Shown piece after piece: positions 26,401-34,773 of a stretch of 41,550 nucleotides of DNA. This DNA comes from Vicinamibacteraceae bacterium (lineage in GTDB: Bacteria > Acidobacteriota > Thermoanaerobaculia > Multivoradales > Multivoraceae), in NCBI GenBank assembly GCA_012270995.1, contig JAAXHG010000102.1, positions 1 to 41,550 of the forward strand, written 5' to 3'. Within the stretch, counting starts at the first letter, position 1; the number at the start of each line of letters is the position of its first letter. The notes under the pieces are model-generated. The model ran no database searches, had not been told where the DNA came from, and was given only the letters and a program-made list of their open reading frames with translations. A program made the translations under genes and the position numbers.

Positions 26401-26563
26401 GGCGATGCGGCGAAGGTCGCGGCCGCTCTCGGTCACAGGCTTCAATCAGGCAAGGCTCCGGCCGTTCGCTCGACTCGATCGCTACGCCGAGGCAAACACG
26501 AGAAACCCGCCGGGCAAGCTCGCGGTCGGCGGACCGCCGCGGTGACGACGAAGAAAGCGCCGA

Positions 26564-27565
26564 TCAGGGACGGAGTCGATCCTCGCCGAGTTGGCAGTAC
26601 CGGTCGTACGTCTCCCGGTCGATGTTCGACCCGCAGAGGATCAACCCCACACGCGCGCCCGAGAGCTCCTCGGCGAGAGCCGGCAAGGCAGCGGTGCTGG
26701 CGGCGCAGGCTGGCTCCACGGCGAGCTTCAGTTCCCGGAAGATGAGCCCCATGGCTTGGGCCAACTCGCGATCGGTGACCAGGGCGAGCCGATCCACGTT
26801 GTTCCTGCAGAGCGTGAAGGGCAGCCGTTCGGTCATGGGCGGCGCCAGACTGTCCGCGATGGTGTCCACGCCTTCGAGGCGCTCCGGTCTGCCGGACCTG
26901 AAGCTCCTGTGCATGGCGTCGGCGCCCACGGGTTCCACGCCGACGACGAGGCACTCGGGGTTCAGTCGCTTCGTGATCGCCGACACGCCCCCGGCCAGAC
27001 CGCCGCCGCCGATGGCGACGATGAGCACGTCGAGGTCTCCAAGCTGCCGATGCATCTCAAGACCGAGCGTCGCCGCGCCGAGGACCGTCGCCACGCCGTC
27101 GAATGGATGGATCGTCGCCCGGCCTTCCGCGGACGCGATCCCGGCCACCATCTCGAATCCGCTCGGGCCATCGTCCGCCATCAGGACCTCGGCGCCAAGC
27201 GCCCTGGCCAGGTCGACGCGCGCCGGATTGGCCGATCGCTGCATGACGACCTTCGCGCTGGTCCCCGCCGCCTTCGCCGCATACGCCACGGCGACCGCAT
27301 GATTGCCCGCGCTCATGGCCGTTACGCCGGCCCGCAGTTGTTCGGCGCTCAATCGCAGGACGTTCGACAGCGCCCCTCGCGCCTTGAACGTACCGGAGCG
27401 CTGAAAGAGCTCCAGCTTGGCGTGGACACGGCTCCCCGGCAGGATCGCCCGCATCTCGGGGCCCGACCATTCGACGACCGGCGTACGGGCGATGTGAGGA
27501 GCGATCAGCCCAAGCGTGTCTTCGACTGCCTTCAAGGTGATGCCATGGTCGTCGTCGCTCACCAC
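26564..27565 (-). CDS. Threonine/serine dehydratase family PLP enzyme
   Basis: A 333-residue fold-type II pyridoxal-phosphate enzyme of the IlvA/serine racemase group. The PLP Lys is in FQRSGTFKARGA (Lys61). SAGNHAVAVAYAAK is the substrate-binding loop, and GGGGLAGGVSAI binds the cofactor phosphate. The C-terminal LILCGSNID holds the Ser/Cys-Gly-Ser region that contacts the PLP ring nitrogen. There is no C-terminal ACT regulatory domain, so it resembles catabolic threonine dehydratase, serine racemase or hydroxyaspartate dehydratase rather than biosynthetic IlvA. The start is one of two adjacent GTG codons (27565 or 27562). It is followed on the same strand by nothing else, and is downstream of the degenerate methyltransferase homologue with a 67-base gap. 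Confidence 0.85.
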   Translation of the reverse strand: MVSDDDHGITLKAVEDTLGLIAPHIARTPVVEWSGPEMRAILPGSRVHAKLELFQRSGTFKARGALSNVLRLSAEQLRAGVTAMSAGNHAVAVAYAAKAAGTSAKVVMQRSANPARVDLARALGAEVLMADDGPSGFEMVAGIASAEGRATIHPFDGVATVLGAATLGLEMHRQLGDLDVLIVAIGGGGLAGGVSAITKRLNPECLVVGVEPVGADAMHRSFRSGRPERLEGVDTIADSLAPPMTERLPFTLCRNNVDRLALVTDRELAQAMGLIFRELKLAVEPACAASTAALPALAEELSGARVGLILCGSNIDRETYDRYCQLGEDRLRP

Positions 27566-27632
27566 CGTGGACTCTACCGGCGGGAACAGGCGAGCCGGAC
27601 AACCTCGGCTTCGACGCCGACGACCGCGCCGA

Positions 27633-28610
27633 TCAATCTTCGCTGGTCAGCGGCGGGAAGCGAACTTCGAGCACCGACGTCGCCACGACCGAGCCGTCAG
27701 GCAGCTTCTCCACCACCTGGAGTGCCTGGGTGCCCTCCCGCGGTCCCACGGGCGCCACGAGCTTCCCGCCCAGGGCAAGCTGGTCGATCAGCGGCTGCGG
27801 CACGGGGTCGACCGGCCCCTTGACGACGATCGAGTCGAAGGGCGCGAATGCCGGCCAACCCTCGAAGGGTTCGCCAACCTCCACCGTCACATTGCCGTAA
27901 CCGAACTCGCCGAGGGCAGCGGCAGCCCGCTGAGCGAGCGCTTGATCGGGCTCGATCGTGTAGACGTGCTCGACCATCTCCGACAGTACGGCCGCCAGGT
28001 AACCGGCACCGGTACCGACCTCCAGCACCTTGTGGCCGGAAACCGGCAACGTGGCTTTGGTGAACACTCTCGGTTCGCTTCCGGTACCGATCTCTACTTC
28101 GCGGGTGCGGAGGGGCACCGCGAGTTCGGCCATCAACGCTACGATGTAGGAGTCCGGCGTCGTCCGGCCGCGGCCGATCGGCAGCTCAGGACCGTGGTAG
28201 GCGTGAACCTGCTCCGCCGCCGGAACGAAGTGATGCCGCGACACTCCGGATACACCACCAATCACATTGACTACCCGATGAACGTCCAGGTCCGGGCGGT
28301 CCATGGACCGCCCGAGAACGTAGCCGATCATCTCGGCACGCTCGTCGTCCCGCTCCCAGCGGGCGGCCCCAGCCACCCCCCTCGCTGCCATGATCGTGAA
28401 GTAGCAAACGGAGAAGAGCGTGAAGATGCCGGCAGCCCACACGACGACCCGAGCGAACGCCAGGGGGCGCGCCGCCGAACGGTCTGCCAGGCGCCGCCTG
28501 AGCACCGCCCCCAACGGGCGGTCCAGTTGAATCCGGCCATTGACGGACCCATGCCCGCGCTCCTGGTCATCGATGCTCTTCCGAGGAACCAGGGATCGCC
28601 GGATCTTCAC
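27633..28610 (-). CDS. Degenerate exported isoaspartyl methyltransferase homologue
   Basis: A 325-residue homologue of the enzyme at 14915-15787. It has one N-terminal TM segment (VVVWAAGIFTLFSVCYFTIM, about 55-74) and family motifs SRHHFVPAAEQVHAY, LPIG, SAM motif I KVLEVGTGAGYLAAVLSEM and PVPQPLIDQLALGGKLVAPVG. Several signature residues differ: TISQP is replaced by TTPDS, GDG by GEP, and VTAA by VKGP. Before motif I there is an insertion with a second partial motif (VEIGTGSEPRVFTKATLP), like a local duplication. SAM binding may persist while isoaspartyl specificity is doubtful. The GTG start lies one base after the stop of the ABC permease remnant. Confidence 0.7.
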   Translation of the reverse strand: MKIRRSLVPRKSIDDQERGHGSVNGRIQLDRPLGAVLRRRLADRSAARPLAFARVVVWAAGIFTLFSVCYFTIMAARGVAGAARWERDDERAEMIGYVLGRSMDRPDLDVHRVVNVIGGVSGVSRHHFVPAAEQVHAYHGPELPIGRGRTTPDSYIVALMAELAVPLRTREVEIGTGSEPRVFTKATLPVSGHKVLEVGTGAGYLAAVLSEMVEHVYTIEPDQALAQRAAAALGEFGYGNVTVEVGEPFEGWPAFAPFDSIVVKGPVDPVPQPLIDQLALGGKLVAPVGPREGTQALQVVEKLPDGSVVATSVLEVRFPPLTSED

Positions 28611-28611
28611 T

Positions 28612-28842
28612 TCAACCGGCCCTCTGCTCCCCGGACGCTCCCCGCCGCCTCGGCCACTCCACCGTGCTCAGCGCCAGCAGGGCGAAGACGATCAGAAAGT
28701 GGCGACGGCCAGGATCGTCGGACTGATCTCCTCGCGGATGCCGGACCACATCTGGCGCGGCAGGGTGCGCTGTTCCAGACCGCCCATGAACAGGACGATG
28801 ACGAGTTCGTCGAAGGACGCCGCGAAGGCGAACAGGGAGGTT
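28612..28842 (-). pseudogene. 3' remnant of a polyamine-type ABC permease (PotC-like)
   Basis: Read 5' to 3' on the minus strand, one frame gives LFAFAASFDELVIVLFMGG and LEQRTLPRQMWSGIREEI, then SPTILAVATF to a stop at 28694-28692. The next frame continues LIVFALLALSTVEWPRRR to a stop at 28612. Together these match the C-terminal part of PotC-type permeases of spermidine/putrescine importers (SFDE...RTLP..MW..IREEI.PTI). A frameshift lies near 28693. The upstream part of the gene is absent: the fragment is joined to the start of an ABC ATPase gene. Nonfunctional. Confidence 0.7.
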
Positions 28843-28929
28843 CTGGCCGTCGTAGCTCTTGTCGACGCCCTCGAACTCGACGTGCGGCACGCTGCTCTCG
28901 CCGCGATCGTCGGGGACCGGGACGCTCAC
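28843..28929 (-). pseudogene. 5' remnant of an ABC transporter ATPase (PotA-like)
   Basis: From a GTG at 28929 the frame reads MSVPVPDDRGESSVPHVEF then EGVDKSYDGQN, the typical first strand of a PotA-type ATPase. The sequence then changes to permease sequence before any Walker A motif. The junction near 28840 therefore fuses the start of potA to the end of potC, as expected from one deletion through a potA-potB-potC operon. Confidence 0.6.
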
Positions 28930-28978
28930 GAGGCGTGACTATACTCACGAACCGGCACTCCGTTCCCCTACCAACCAG

Positions 28979-30769
28979 ATGTCCAAGCAGGCCACCGCGG
29001 ACAGACTTTCCGGGCGCCAGGCCGGAGGGACCGTCGCGGAAGAGCCGATCGACTTCCGCACCCGCCCCGACTGCTACCGGCACTGGCGGGTCGCGATCGA
29101 GCCGCCTCTCGCCTTCCTGACCCTGGAGGTCGACGAGCAGGCGGGGCTACGGCCCGGCTACCAGCTCAAGCAGAACTCCTACGACCTGGGCGTCGACTTC
29201 GAGCTCTACGACGCCACCCAGCGGCTGCGGTTCGAGCATCCGGAGGTCCACGCCGTGATGCTTCGCTCCGACCGCGACCGGATCTTCTGCGCCGGCGCCA
29301 ACATCGGCATGCTCGGTTCCTCCTCCCACCAGTTGAAGGTGAACTTCTGCAAGTTCACGAACGAGACCCGCTTGGCGATCGAGGACGCCTGCCAGCACTC
29401 CGGCCAGCGCTACCTCTGCGCGGTTCGCGGCACGGCCGCGGGCGGCGGCTACGAACTGGCGCTCGCCTGCGACCGCATCCTGCTCGCCGACGACGGCAGT
29501 TCCGCCGTCTCGCTGCCCGAGGTGCCGCTGCTCGGCGTCCTCCCCGGTACCGGGGGCCTAACCAGGCTGCTCGACAAGCGCCGCGTCCGCCGCGACCGGG
29601 CCGACCTCTTCTGCACCCTGGAGGAGGGCGTCAAGGGCCGGCGCGCCGTCGACTGGAACCTGGTCGACGAACTGCTGCCGCGCTCGTCCTTCGACGACGG
29701 CGCGAAGGCACGGGCGCTGGAACTCGCCGCCTCGAGCGACCGGCCGGCCGAGCCCGGCGGAGCCATCTGGCCCGAGGTCGAGCCGAAGCCGGAAGCGGAC
29801 TCGATCCGCTACGGGGCGCTCCGCATCGAGTTCGACCGCGCGCTCGGCGCCGCCCGTCTGAACGTGCTCGGCCCAACCAAACCGCCACCGGCCGACGCGC
29901 CGGAAGCGCTGGCCGGGAGCGCGGCCTTCTGGCCTCTCGTCCTGGCGCGGGAACTCGACGACGCCCTGCTCCACCTGCGCCTGAACGAGACCCGGATCGG
30001 CCAGCTCATCATCGAATCCGAAGGCGATCCGGGCACAGTGGCCGCCTTCGACGCGTTCCTCGATCGGGAACGCGAGCACTGGTTCGTGCGCGAGGTGCTT
30101 CTCTACTGGAAACGGGTGCTCAAGCGGCTCGATCTGACCGCGCGCAGCGTGTTCACGCTGATTACGCCGGGAAGCTGCTTCGCGGGTCTGCTGCTCGAAC
30201 TCGCGTTGGCCTCCGACCGCGCCTACATGTTCGAGGGCGAGGACGGCCGGCCGCCGCCCTCCATCCAGCTCAGCGAAAGGGAACACGGGGCGCCCGCGCC
30301 GTCCATGCGACAGGGCGGGCGGGAACACGGGATGCCAGCGCCCTCCATACAGTTGAGCGAACTGAACTTCGGCACCTTCCCAACGCCGAACGGGCTCAGC
30401 CGCCTCGAGACTCGGTTCCTCGGCGAGGAGGATGCGATCGACTCCCTCCGTACACTCCTCGGCACGCCTCTCGAAGCCGATGACGCCGAGGAAGCCGGCC
30501 TCGTCACCGAGGTGCTCGAAGACCTGGACTGGGACGACGAGATCCGCATCGCGCTCGAGGAGCGGGCGAGCTTCTCGCCCGACGCGCTGACCGCGATGGA
30601 GGCCAACCTCCGCTTCCCCGGTCCGGAAACCCTCGAGAGCAAGATCTTCGGACGCCTCAGCGCGTGGCAGAACTGGATCTTCCAGCGTCCGAACGCGGTC
30701 GGCGAAGAAGGCGCGCTCCGCCTCTACGGCACCGGCCGCCGACCACGCTTCGACAGCGAACGCGTCTAG
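28979..30769 (+). CDS. boxC: Benzoyl-CoA-dihydrodiol lyase (2,3-epoxybenzoyl-CoA dihydrolase) BoxC
   Basis: A 596-residue enzyme with two crotonase-like halves that opens and hydrolyses the ring of 2,3-epoxybenzoyl-CoA in the aerobic box pathway. Recognisable stretches are FRTRPDCYRHWRVAIEPP, RLRFEHPEVHAVMLRSDRD, IFCAGANIGMLG (oxyanion loop), RGTAAGGGYELALACDRI, FVREVLLYWKRVLKRLDLT and the C-terminal LSAWQNWIFQRPNAVG. At about residues 425-466 there are three 14-residue imperfect repeats where the family has one SIQLSELNFG. No clear ribosome site is visible before the ATG at 28979; TATACT at 28940-28945 could be a -10 box. boxB follows after nine bases. Confidence 0.92.
   Translation: MSKQATADRLSGRQAGGTVAEEPIDFRTRPDCYRHWRVAIEPPLAFLTLEVDEQAGLRPGYQLKQNSYDLGVDFELYDATQRLRFEHPEVHAVMLRSDRDRIFCAGANIGMLGSSSHQLKVNFCKFTNETRLAIEDACQHSGQRYLCAVRGTAAGGGYELALACDRILLADDGSSAVSLPEVPLLGVLPGTGGLTRLLDKRRVRRDRADLFCTLEEGVKGRRAVDWNLVDELLPRSSFDDGAKARALELAASSDRPAEPGGAIWPEVEPKPEADSIRYGALRIEFDRALGAARLNVLGPTKPPPADAPEALAGSAAFWPLVLARELDDALLHLRLNETRIGQLIIESEGDPGTVAAFDAFLDREREHWFVREVLLYWKRVLKRLDLTARSVFTLITPGSCFAGLLLELALASDRAYMFEGEDGRPPPSIQLSEREHGAPAPSMRQGGREHGMPAPSIQLSELNFGTFPTPNGLSRLETRFLGEEDAIDSLRTLLGTPLEADDAEEAGLVTEVLEDLDWDDEIRIALEERASFSPDALTAMEANLRFPGPETLESKIFGRLSAWQNWIFQRPNAVGEEGALRLYGTGRRPRFDSERV
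30251..30376 (+). repeat. Three imperfect 42-bp tandem repeats in boxC
   Basis: Units at 30251-30292, 30293-30334 and 30335-30376 encode PPPSIQLSEREHGA, PAPSMRQGGREHGM and PAPSIQLSELNFGT. The last contains the native family motif, so units one and two look like in-frame expansions adding about 28 residues. Confidence 0.7.
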
Positions 30770-30778
30770 GAACAAGCG

Positions 30779-32260
30779 ATGACCACGCTAGACAGCACCG
30801 TCGACTACGACGTCCTGATTCCGAACAATGTGGCGCTTGCGTCGGACGCCCGCGTCCGCCGCGGCCTGGAGCGGTGGCATCCCGGCTACATCGACTGGTG
30901 GATGGACATGGGACCCGACGGCTTCCAGACCTCGGACGTCTATCTCCGCACCGCGGTCCGGGTCGAGTCCAAGGGCGCGGACAAGTGGGCGGTGTTCGAC
31001 TACGTGAAGATGCCCGACTACCGTTGGGGCATCCTGCTGGCGCCGCAGGCGGAGGACCGGAAGATCCCCTTCGGCCGCCACGTCGGCGAACCGGCCTGGC
31101 ACGAGGTTCCTGGTGAGTACCGGGCCATGCTGCGCCGCCTGATCGTCATCCAGGGCGACACCGAGCCCGCCTCCGTCGAGCAGCAGCGCTTCCTGGGCAA
31201 GACCGCGCCCTCGCTCTACGACATGCGCAACCTCTTCCAGGTCAACGTCGAGGAGGGGCGGCACCTGTGGGCCATGGTGTACCTGCTCCAGAAATACTTC
31301 GGCCGCGACGGCCGGGAAGAGGCGGCCGAACTGCTCCGGCGCCGCTCCGGTTCGGACGACGCGCCGCGCATGCTCGGCGCCTTCAACGAGGAGACACCCG
31401 ACTGGCTCTCCTTCTTCCTGTTCACCTTCTTCACCGACCGCGACGGCAAGATGCAGCTCGAATCGCTGGCTCAGTCCGGCTTCGACCCGCTGTCCCGCAC
31501 CTGCCGCTTCATGCTGACGGAGGAAGCGTTCCACATGTTCGTCGGCGAGAGCGGTGTCACGCGCATCGTCCAGCGCACCTGCGAGGCGATGCGCGAGGCC
31601 GGTATCGACGACCCGACCGAAATCGAAGCGGTGCGGGCACTCGGCGTCATCGACCTGCCGACGATCCAGAAGAAGATGAACCTCCACTACTCGCTCACTC
31701 TCGACCTGTTCGGTTCCGAGCTGTCGACGAACTCCGCCAACTTCTTCAACGCCGGACTGAAGGGCCGCTTCCGCGAGCATCGGCTGGAGGACGACCACCG
31801 CCTGCTCGAGGACACCTACGGGATCCCGGAGCCGGCGAACGGCGCCGCCGGATCGAACGGAGGCTGGCACATCGTGCAGCATCCGGCCCTGAACGCGCTG
31901 AACGCGCGCCTGCGCGACGACTTCACCACCGACTGCAACCTCGGTGTCGGCCGCTGGAACAAGGCGATCAGCCAGACCGGATTCGACTTCGCGATCACCT
32001 TGCCCCATGTGGCCTTCCACCGGCAGATCGGTGTCTACCGGGACCTCCACGCCACGCCGGCGGGCGAGATCGTCTCCGAGGACGCCTGGAACGCAAGACG
32101 CGGCGAGTGGTTGCCGGACGACTCAGACCGCGCGTTCATCGAGTCGCTGATGGAACCGGAGTTCCGCCCGGGCCACTACGCCTCCTGGATCGCCGAACCG
32201 AGGATCCGGATCAACCACAAGCCCGGCGACTTCGAGTGGGTCAAGCTGGCCGAGGCCTAG
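30779..32260 (+). CDS. boxB: Benzoyl-CoA 2,3-epoxidase oxygenase subunit BoxB
   Basis: A 493-residue di-iron oxygenase that forms 2,3-epoxybenzoyl-CoA from benzoyl-CoA and O2. Family stretches include VDYDVLIPNNVALASD, RWHPGYIDWW, TEPASVEQQRFLGKTAPS, NVEEGRHLWAMVYLL (iron ligands E-E-x-x-H near 157-161), TEEAFHMFVGESG (second iron motif near 246-252) and KGRFREHRLEDDH. The length is typical. It depends on an electron-donating reductase (BoxA) and benzoate-CoA ligase, neither of which is in the window, so the pathway must be completed elsewhere. A REP-like hairpin starts 20 bases after the stop. Confidence 0.94.
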   Translation: MTTLDSTVDYDVLIPNNVALASDARVRRGLERWHPGYIDWWMDMGPDGFQTSDVYLRTAVRVESKGADKWAVFDYVKMPDYRWGILLAPQAEDRKIPFGRHVGEPAWHEVPGEYRAMLRRLIVIQGDTEPASVEQQRFLGKTAPSLYDMRNLFQVNVEEGRHLWAMVYLLQKYFGRDGREEAAELLRRRSGSDDAPRMLGAFNEETPDWLSFFLFTFFTDRDGKMQLESLAQSGFDPLSRTCRFMLTEEAFHMFVGESGVTRIVQRTCEAMREAGIDDPTEIEAVRALGVIDLPTIQKKMNLHYSLTLDLFGSELSTNSANFFNAGLKGRFREHRLEDDHRLLEDTYGIPEPANGAAGSNGGWHIVQHPALNALNARLRDDFTTDCNLGVGRWNKAISQTGFDFAITLPHVAFHRQIGVYRDLHATPAGEIVSEDAWNARRGEWLPDDSDRAFIESLMEPEFRPGHYASWIAEPRIRINHKPGDFEWVKLAEA

Positions 32261-32280
32261 GAGCCTGCGCGGCAGAAACC

Positions 32281-32313
32281 GGGTGCGCCGGCGTCCCCGC
32301 CGGCATCCGGCGC
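32281..32313. repeat. REP-like hairpin, copy 2
   Basis: Identical over 33 bases to the reverse complement of 2249-2281. The nested arms (CGCCGG...CCGGCG and GCCGGCG/CGCCGGC) form a strong hairpin just after boxB. Adjacent bases 32311-32325 (GCGCGAAGCGCCGGC) add a further small hairpin. It may act as a terminator, although the next gene is in the same direction and begins 57 bases later. Confidence 0.65.
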
Positions 32314-32369
32314 GAAGCGCCGGCTTCTGGACCTTCTGCCGCGCTAGGCCAAGAGAACCTCGTAGGCAC

Positions 32370-33455
32370 GTGACGGGCGATCTCCCGGGCTTCTTTGCGC
32401 CCTGGCTCGCCTCGGCCCTTGTGCTGGTGCTGAGCGCGCTCCTACCCGCCCGCCGCGTCACGGGCTACGTCCGAGACGAGCGATCCGGACAGCTTCTCGA
32501 GTACCGCATGAACGGACCGCTGGTGTTCGTCGTGACGATCGGCTTGTGGCTCCTGGCCGGCTACAGCGGCGTCATGCCCTGGGACTGGCTCTGGACCCAC
32601 CGCTGGAGCGGCACCGCGGGAGCCCTGGCGCTCGGCATCGTCGTCTCGGCCGCGGTCGTCATGACGGCGCCGAGCCGCGGCGGTTCGCTCCTGAAGGAGC
32701 TCTACCTTGGCCGGTACGCCAACCCGCGCATGTTCGGCGGCCGCGTGGACGCGAAGATGGTCCTCTACGTGTTCGGCGCCACCTACCTCGAACTGAACCT
32801 GCTCTCGTTCGCGGCCCATCACTTCCTGTCCTTCCGCGAAGATCCCTCGCCCGGCGTCGTCCTTTACGTCGCACTCTTCACCTGGTTCGTCTGTGACTAC
32901 CTGGTCTTCGAGCGGGTGCACCTCTACACCTACGACCTGTTCGCCGAGCGGATCGGCTTCAAGCTCGTCTGGGGCTGCCTCTTCTTCTATCCGTACTTCT
33001 ACGGAGTGGGACTGTGGGCAGCCGCTGACCTGCCGAACCCGCATGCCCCCGTCTGGCTGCTCGTTCTGGCCACCCTCGTCTTCTTCGCCGGCTGGTCGCT
33101 GGCTCGCGGCGCCAACATGCAGAAGTTTCACTTCAAGCTCAATCCCGAACGGACCTTCCTCGGCCGGTTCCGGCCGGAGGCGATCTCCGACGGCGAGCGA
33201 CGCCTTCTGTGCAGCGGCTTCTGGCGCGTGTCGCGCCACGTCAACTATCTCGGCGAGATCCTGATGGCGACCGGCCTCGCACTCAGCCTCGGTCAACCGG
33301 CGCTCGTGGCGCCCTGGCTCTACCCGCTCTACTACGTCCTGTTGCTCGTTCCGCGCGAGCGGGACGACGACCGCCGCTGCGGCGCGAAGTACGGCCCGCT
33401 ATGGGACGAGTACCGGCGGCGGGTGCCCTGGCGCATCGTGCCGCGGGTCTACTGA
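32370..33455 (+). CDS. ERG4/ERG24-family sterol-reductase-like membrane protein
   Basis: A 361-residue polytopic membrane protein with about nine hydrophobic segments. The C-terminal signature is that of sterol delta-14/delta-7 reductases (ERG24, DHCR7): LLCSGFWRVSRHVNYLGEI, RERDDDRRCGAKYGPLWDEY, VPWRIVPRVY. FDLFAER-like (YDLFAERIGFKLVWGCLFFYPYFY) and NMQKFHFKLNP upstream also match the NADPH/sterol-binding core, with a shortened N-terminus. These enzymes reduce ring double bonds using NADPH. In bacteria they may act on sterols, hopanoid-like lipids or other isoprenoids; no sterol pathway genes are near. The GTG at 32370 is used, with a weak ribosome site. The location after boxCB may be accidental. 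Confidence 0.8.
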   Translation: MTGDLPGFFAPWLASALVLVLSALLPARRVTGYVRDERSGQLLEYRMNGPLVFVVTIGLWLLAGYSGVMPWDWLWTHRWSGTAGALALGIVVSAAVVMTAPSRGGSLLKELYLGRYANPRMFGGRVDAKMVLYVFGATYLELNLLSFAAHHFLSFREDPSPGVVLYVALFTWFVCDYLVFERVHLYTYDLFAERIGFKLVWGCLFFYPYFYGVGLWAAADLPNPHAPVWLLVLATLVFFAGWSLARGANMQKFHFKLNPERTFLGRFRPEAISDGERRLLCSGFWRVSRHVNYLGEILMATGLALSLGQPALVAPWLYPLYYVLLLVPRERDDDRRCGAKYGPLWDEYRRRVPWRIVPRVY

Positions 33456-33526
33456 GAGCCGCGCCAGCTTGCATGGAAGTACCGTTCCCTGCGCGACAGC
33501 GCAGCGGCCACGCGCCGCGAACCCTC

Positions 33527-34111
33527 CTAGGGGTACAGCAGACCAGTCCGCCACGAGTCGCCATCCCGCTCGTAGAACGCCCGGTCATGCAGCCGGTGCT
33601 CCCGGGCGACCCAGAACTCGAAACGCCGGGGTACCACCCGCAGGCCCGTCCAGTGAGGAGGGCGGGGCACCCCACGCCCCGCGAAGCGCTCGCTCACCCG
33701 CTCGAAGTCGGCGAGTAGCTGCTCGCGGCTTGCCAGCGGCCGGCTCTGCCGGGAGGCCCAGGCGCCGAGCTGGCTGTTCCGGTCGCGGGTGGCGAAGTAG
33801 GCGTCGGCCTCGGCGTCGCTGACCCGTTCGGCACGGCCGAAAACGCACACCTGCTCCTTCGGTTCGCGCCAGAAGAAGTTCAGGCTGACCTCCGGCCGCG
33901 CCAGGATCTCCCTGCCCTTTCGGCTCTCGAGGTTCGTGTAGAAGACGAAGCCCTCGCGGTCGAAGTGCTTGAGCAGCACGACCCGGGACGACGGGCGTCC
34001 CCGCTCGTCGGCGCTGGACACCACCATCGCGTTCGGCTCGGCGAGACCGGTGGCCGACGCCCGCTCGAAGAGGTCGCGGAAGCGGTCGAAAGGACCCAAG
34101 GCAGACGCCAT
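33527..34111 (-). CDS. pdxH: Pyridoxamine 5'-phosphate oxidase
   Basis: A 194-residue FMN enzyme that oxidises pyridoxine/pyridoxamine 5'-phosphate to pyridoxal 5'-phosphate. Motifs: [20 protein letters not shown] (FMN/substrate), SRKGREI, RNSQLGAWASRQSRPL and a C-terminal RPPHWTGLRVVPRRFEFW...RLHDR ending LLYP. It is slightly short and has WTGL in place of the usual WGGY, and LLYP instead of RLAP, so activity is likely but not certain. The start ATG at 34111 fits the family. A broken second copy of its 5' half lies at 35824-35981. The 188 bases between pdxH and the next gene hold no gene I can identify. Confidence 0.88.
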   Translation of the reverse strand: MASALGPFDRFRDLFERASATGLAEPNAMVVSSADERGRPSSRVVLLKHFDREGFVFYTNLESRKGREILARPEVSLNFFWREPKEQVCVFGRAERVSDAEADAYFATRDRNSQLGAWASRQSRPLASREQLLADFERVSERFAGRGVPRPPHWTGLRVVPRRFEFWVAREHRLHDRAFYERDGDSWRTGLLYP

Positions 34112-34299
34112 GCGCGAACTCTGACCGATACCGCCCGGAATCGCCAAGACCCACGCGGTTGAGAGCGCGCCATCCGCAAATGTCTGGGTTGCGCGACCTT
34201 CTGAGTTCCCGCCGCCCGTCCGCGGCGGTTCGGGCGCCCTGAAGCGTCGGCCGCAGCTACCAGGAGGGCGGGCGCGAGCAGCCGCACCCACCCTGCCGA

Positions 34300-34773
34300 T
34301 CACGCAGACCGGGGCGAAGCCGACCCATCGGAACCAGTCGAGAGGAACAACGATGCCCCGGCACGTTCGGCGGCTGCTCGCAGCCGCTTGTCGTTGGTGG
34401 CCAGGCTGCATCCCAGACGCAGTACCAACTCCAGATAGGCGGCGTCATACGCGGACAGACCGAACTGGATGCTCAGGGCGAAGGTCGCGCAGGTCGCGTT
34501 GGCGTGGCTGGAGACGTCGGTCACGATCGGCAACAGCGCGATCTGCTCGAAGTAGCTCACCGCGCTTGCCTGCGACACTTGGCCGATTCGTACCAGCTTG
34601 GCGGCGACGTGGGCCGCTTCGTAGTGCCAGATCGTCGGCACATGGAACACGCCTCCGTCGTTTGCCTGGCTCAGGACATCGGAGGCATATCGGTTGCTGC
34701 CCGGACTCTCGGAGTCGGGCCACAGCAGACGCGTGTTGATGCTGTTGTCCAGGACGATGATCTTCGCCGCCAT
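34300..34773 (-). CDS. vapC: VapC-type PIN-domain toxin
   Basis: A 157-residue PIN-domain ribonuclease. The acidic residues that bind Mg2+ are visible in IIVLDNSINTRLL (Asp9), WHYEAAH (Glu about 52), LSAYDAAYLELV (Asp about 112) and LATNDKRL (Asp about 130). VapC toxins cut tRNA or rRNA. The start shares one base with the antitoxin stop (TGATG at 34773), so the pair is coupled. A C-terminal tail (STGSDGSASPRSA) is unremarkable. Confidence 0.87.
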   Translation of the reverse strand: MAAKIIVLDNSINTRLLWPDSESPGSNRYASDVLSQANDGGVFHVPTIWHYEAAHVAAKLVRIGQVSQASAVSYFEQIALLPIVTDVSSHANATCATFALSIQFGLSAYDAAYLELVLRLGCSLATNDKRLRAAAERAGASLFLSTGSDGSASPRSA

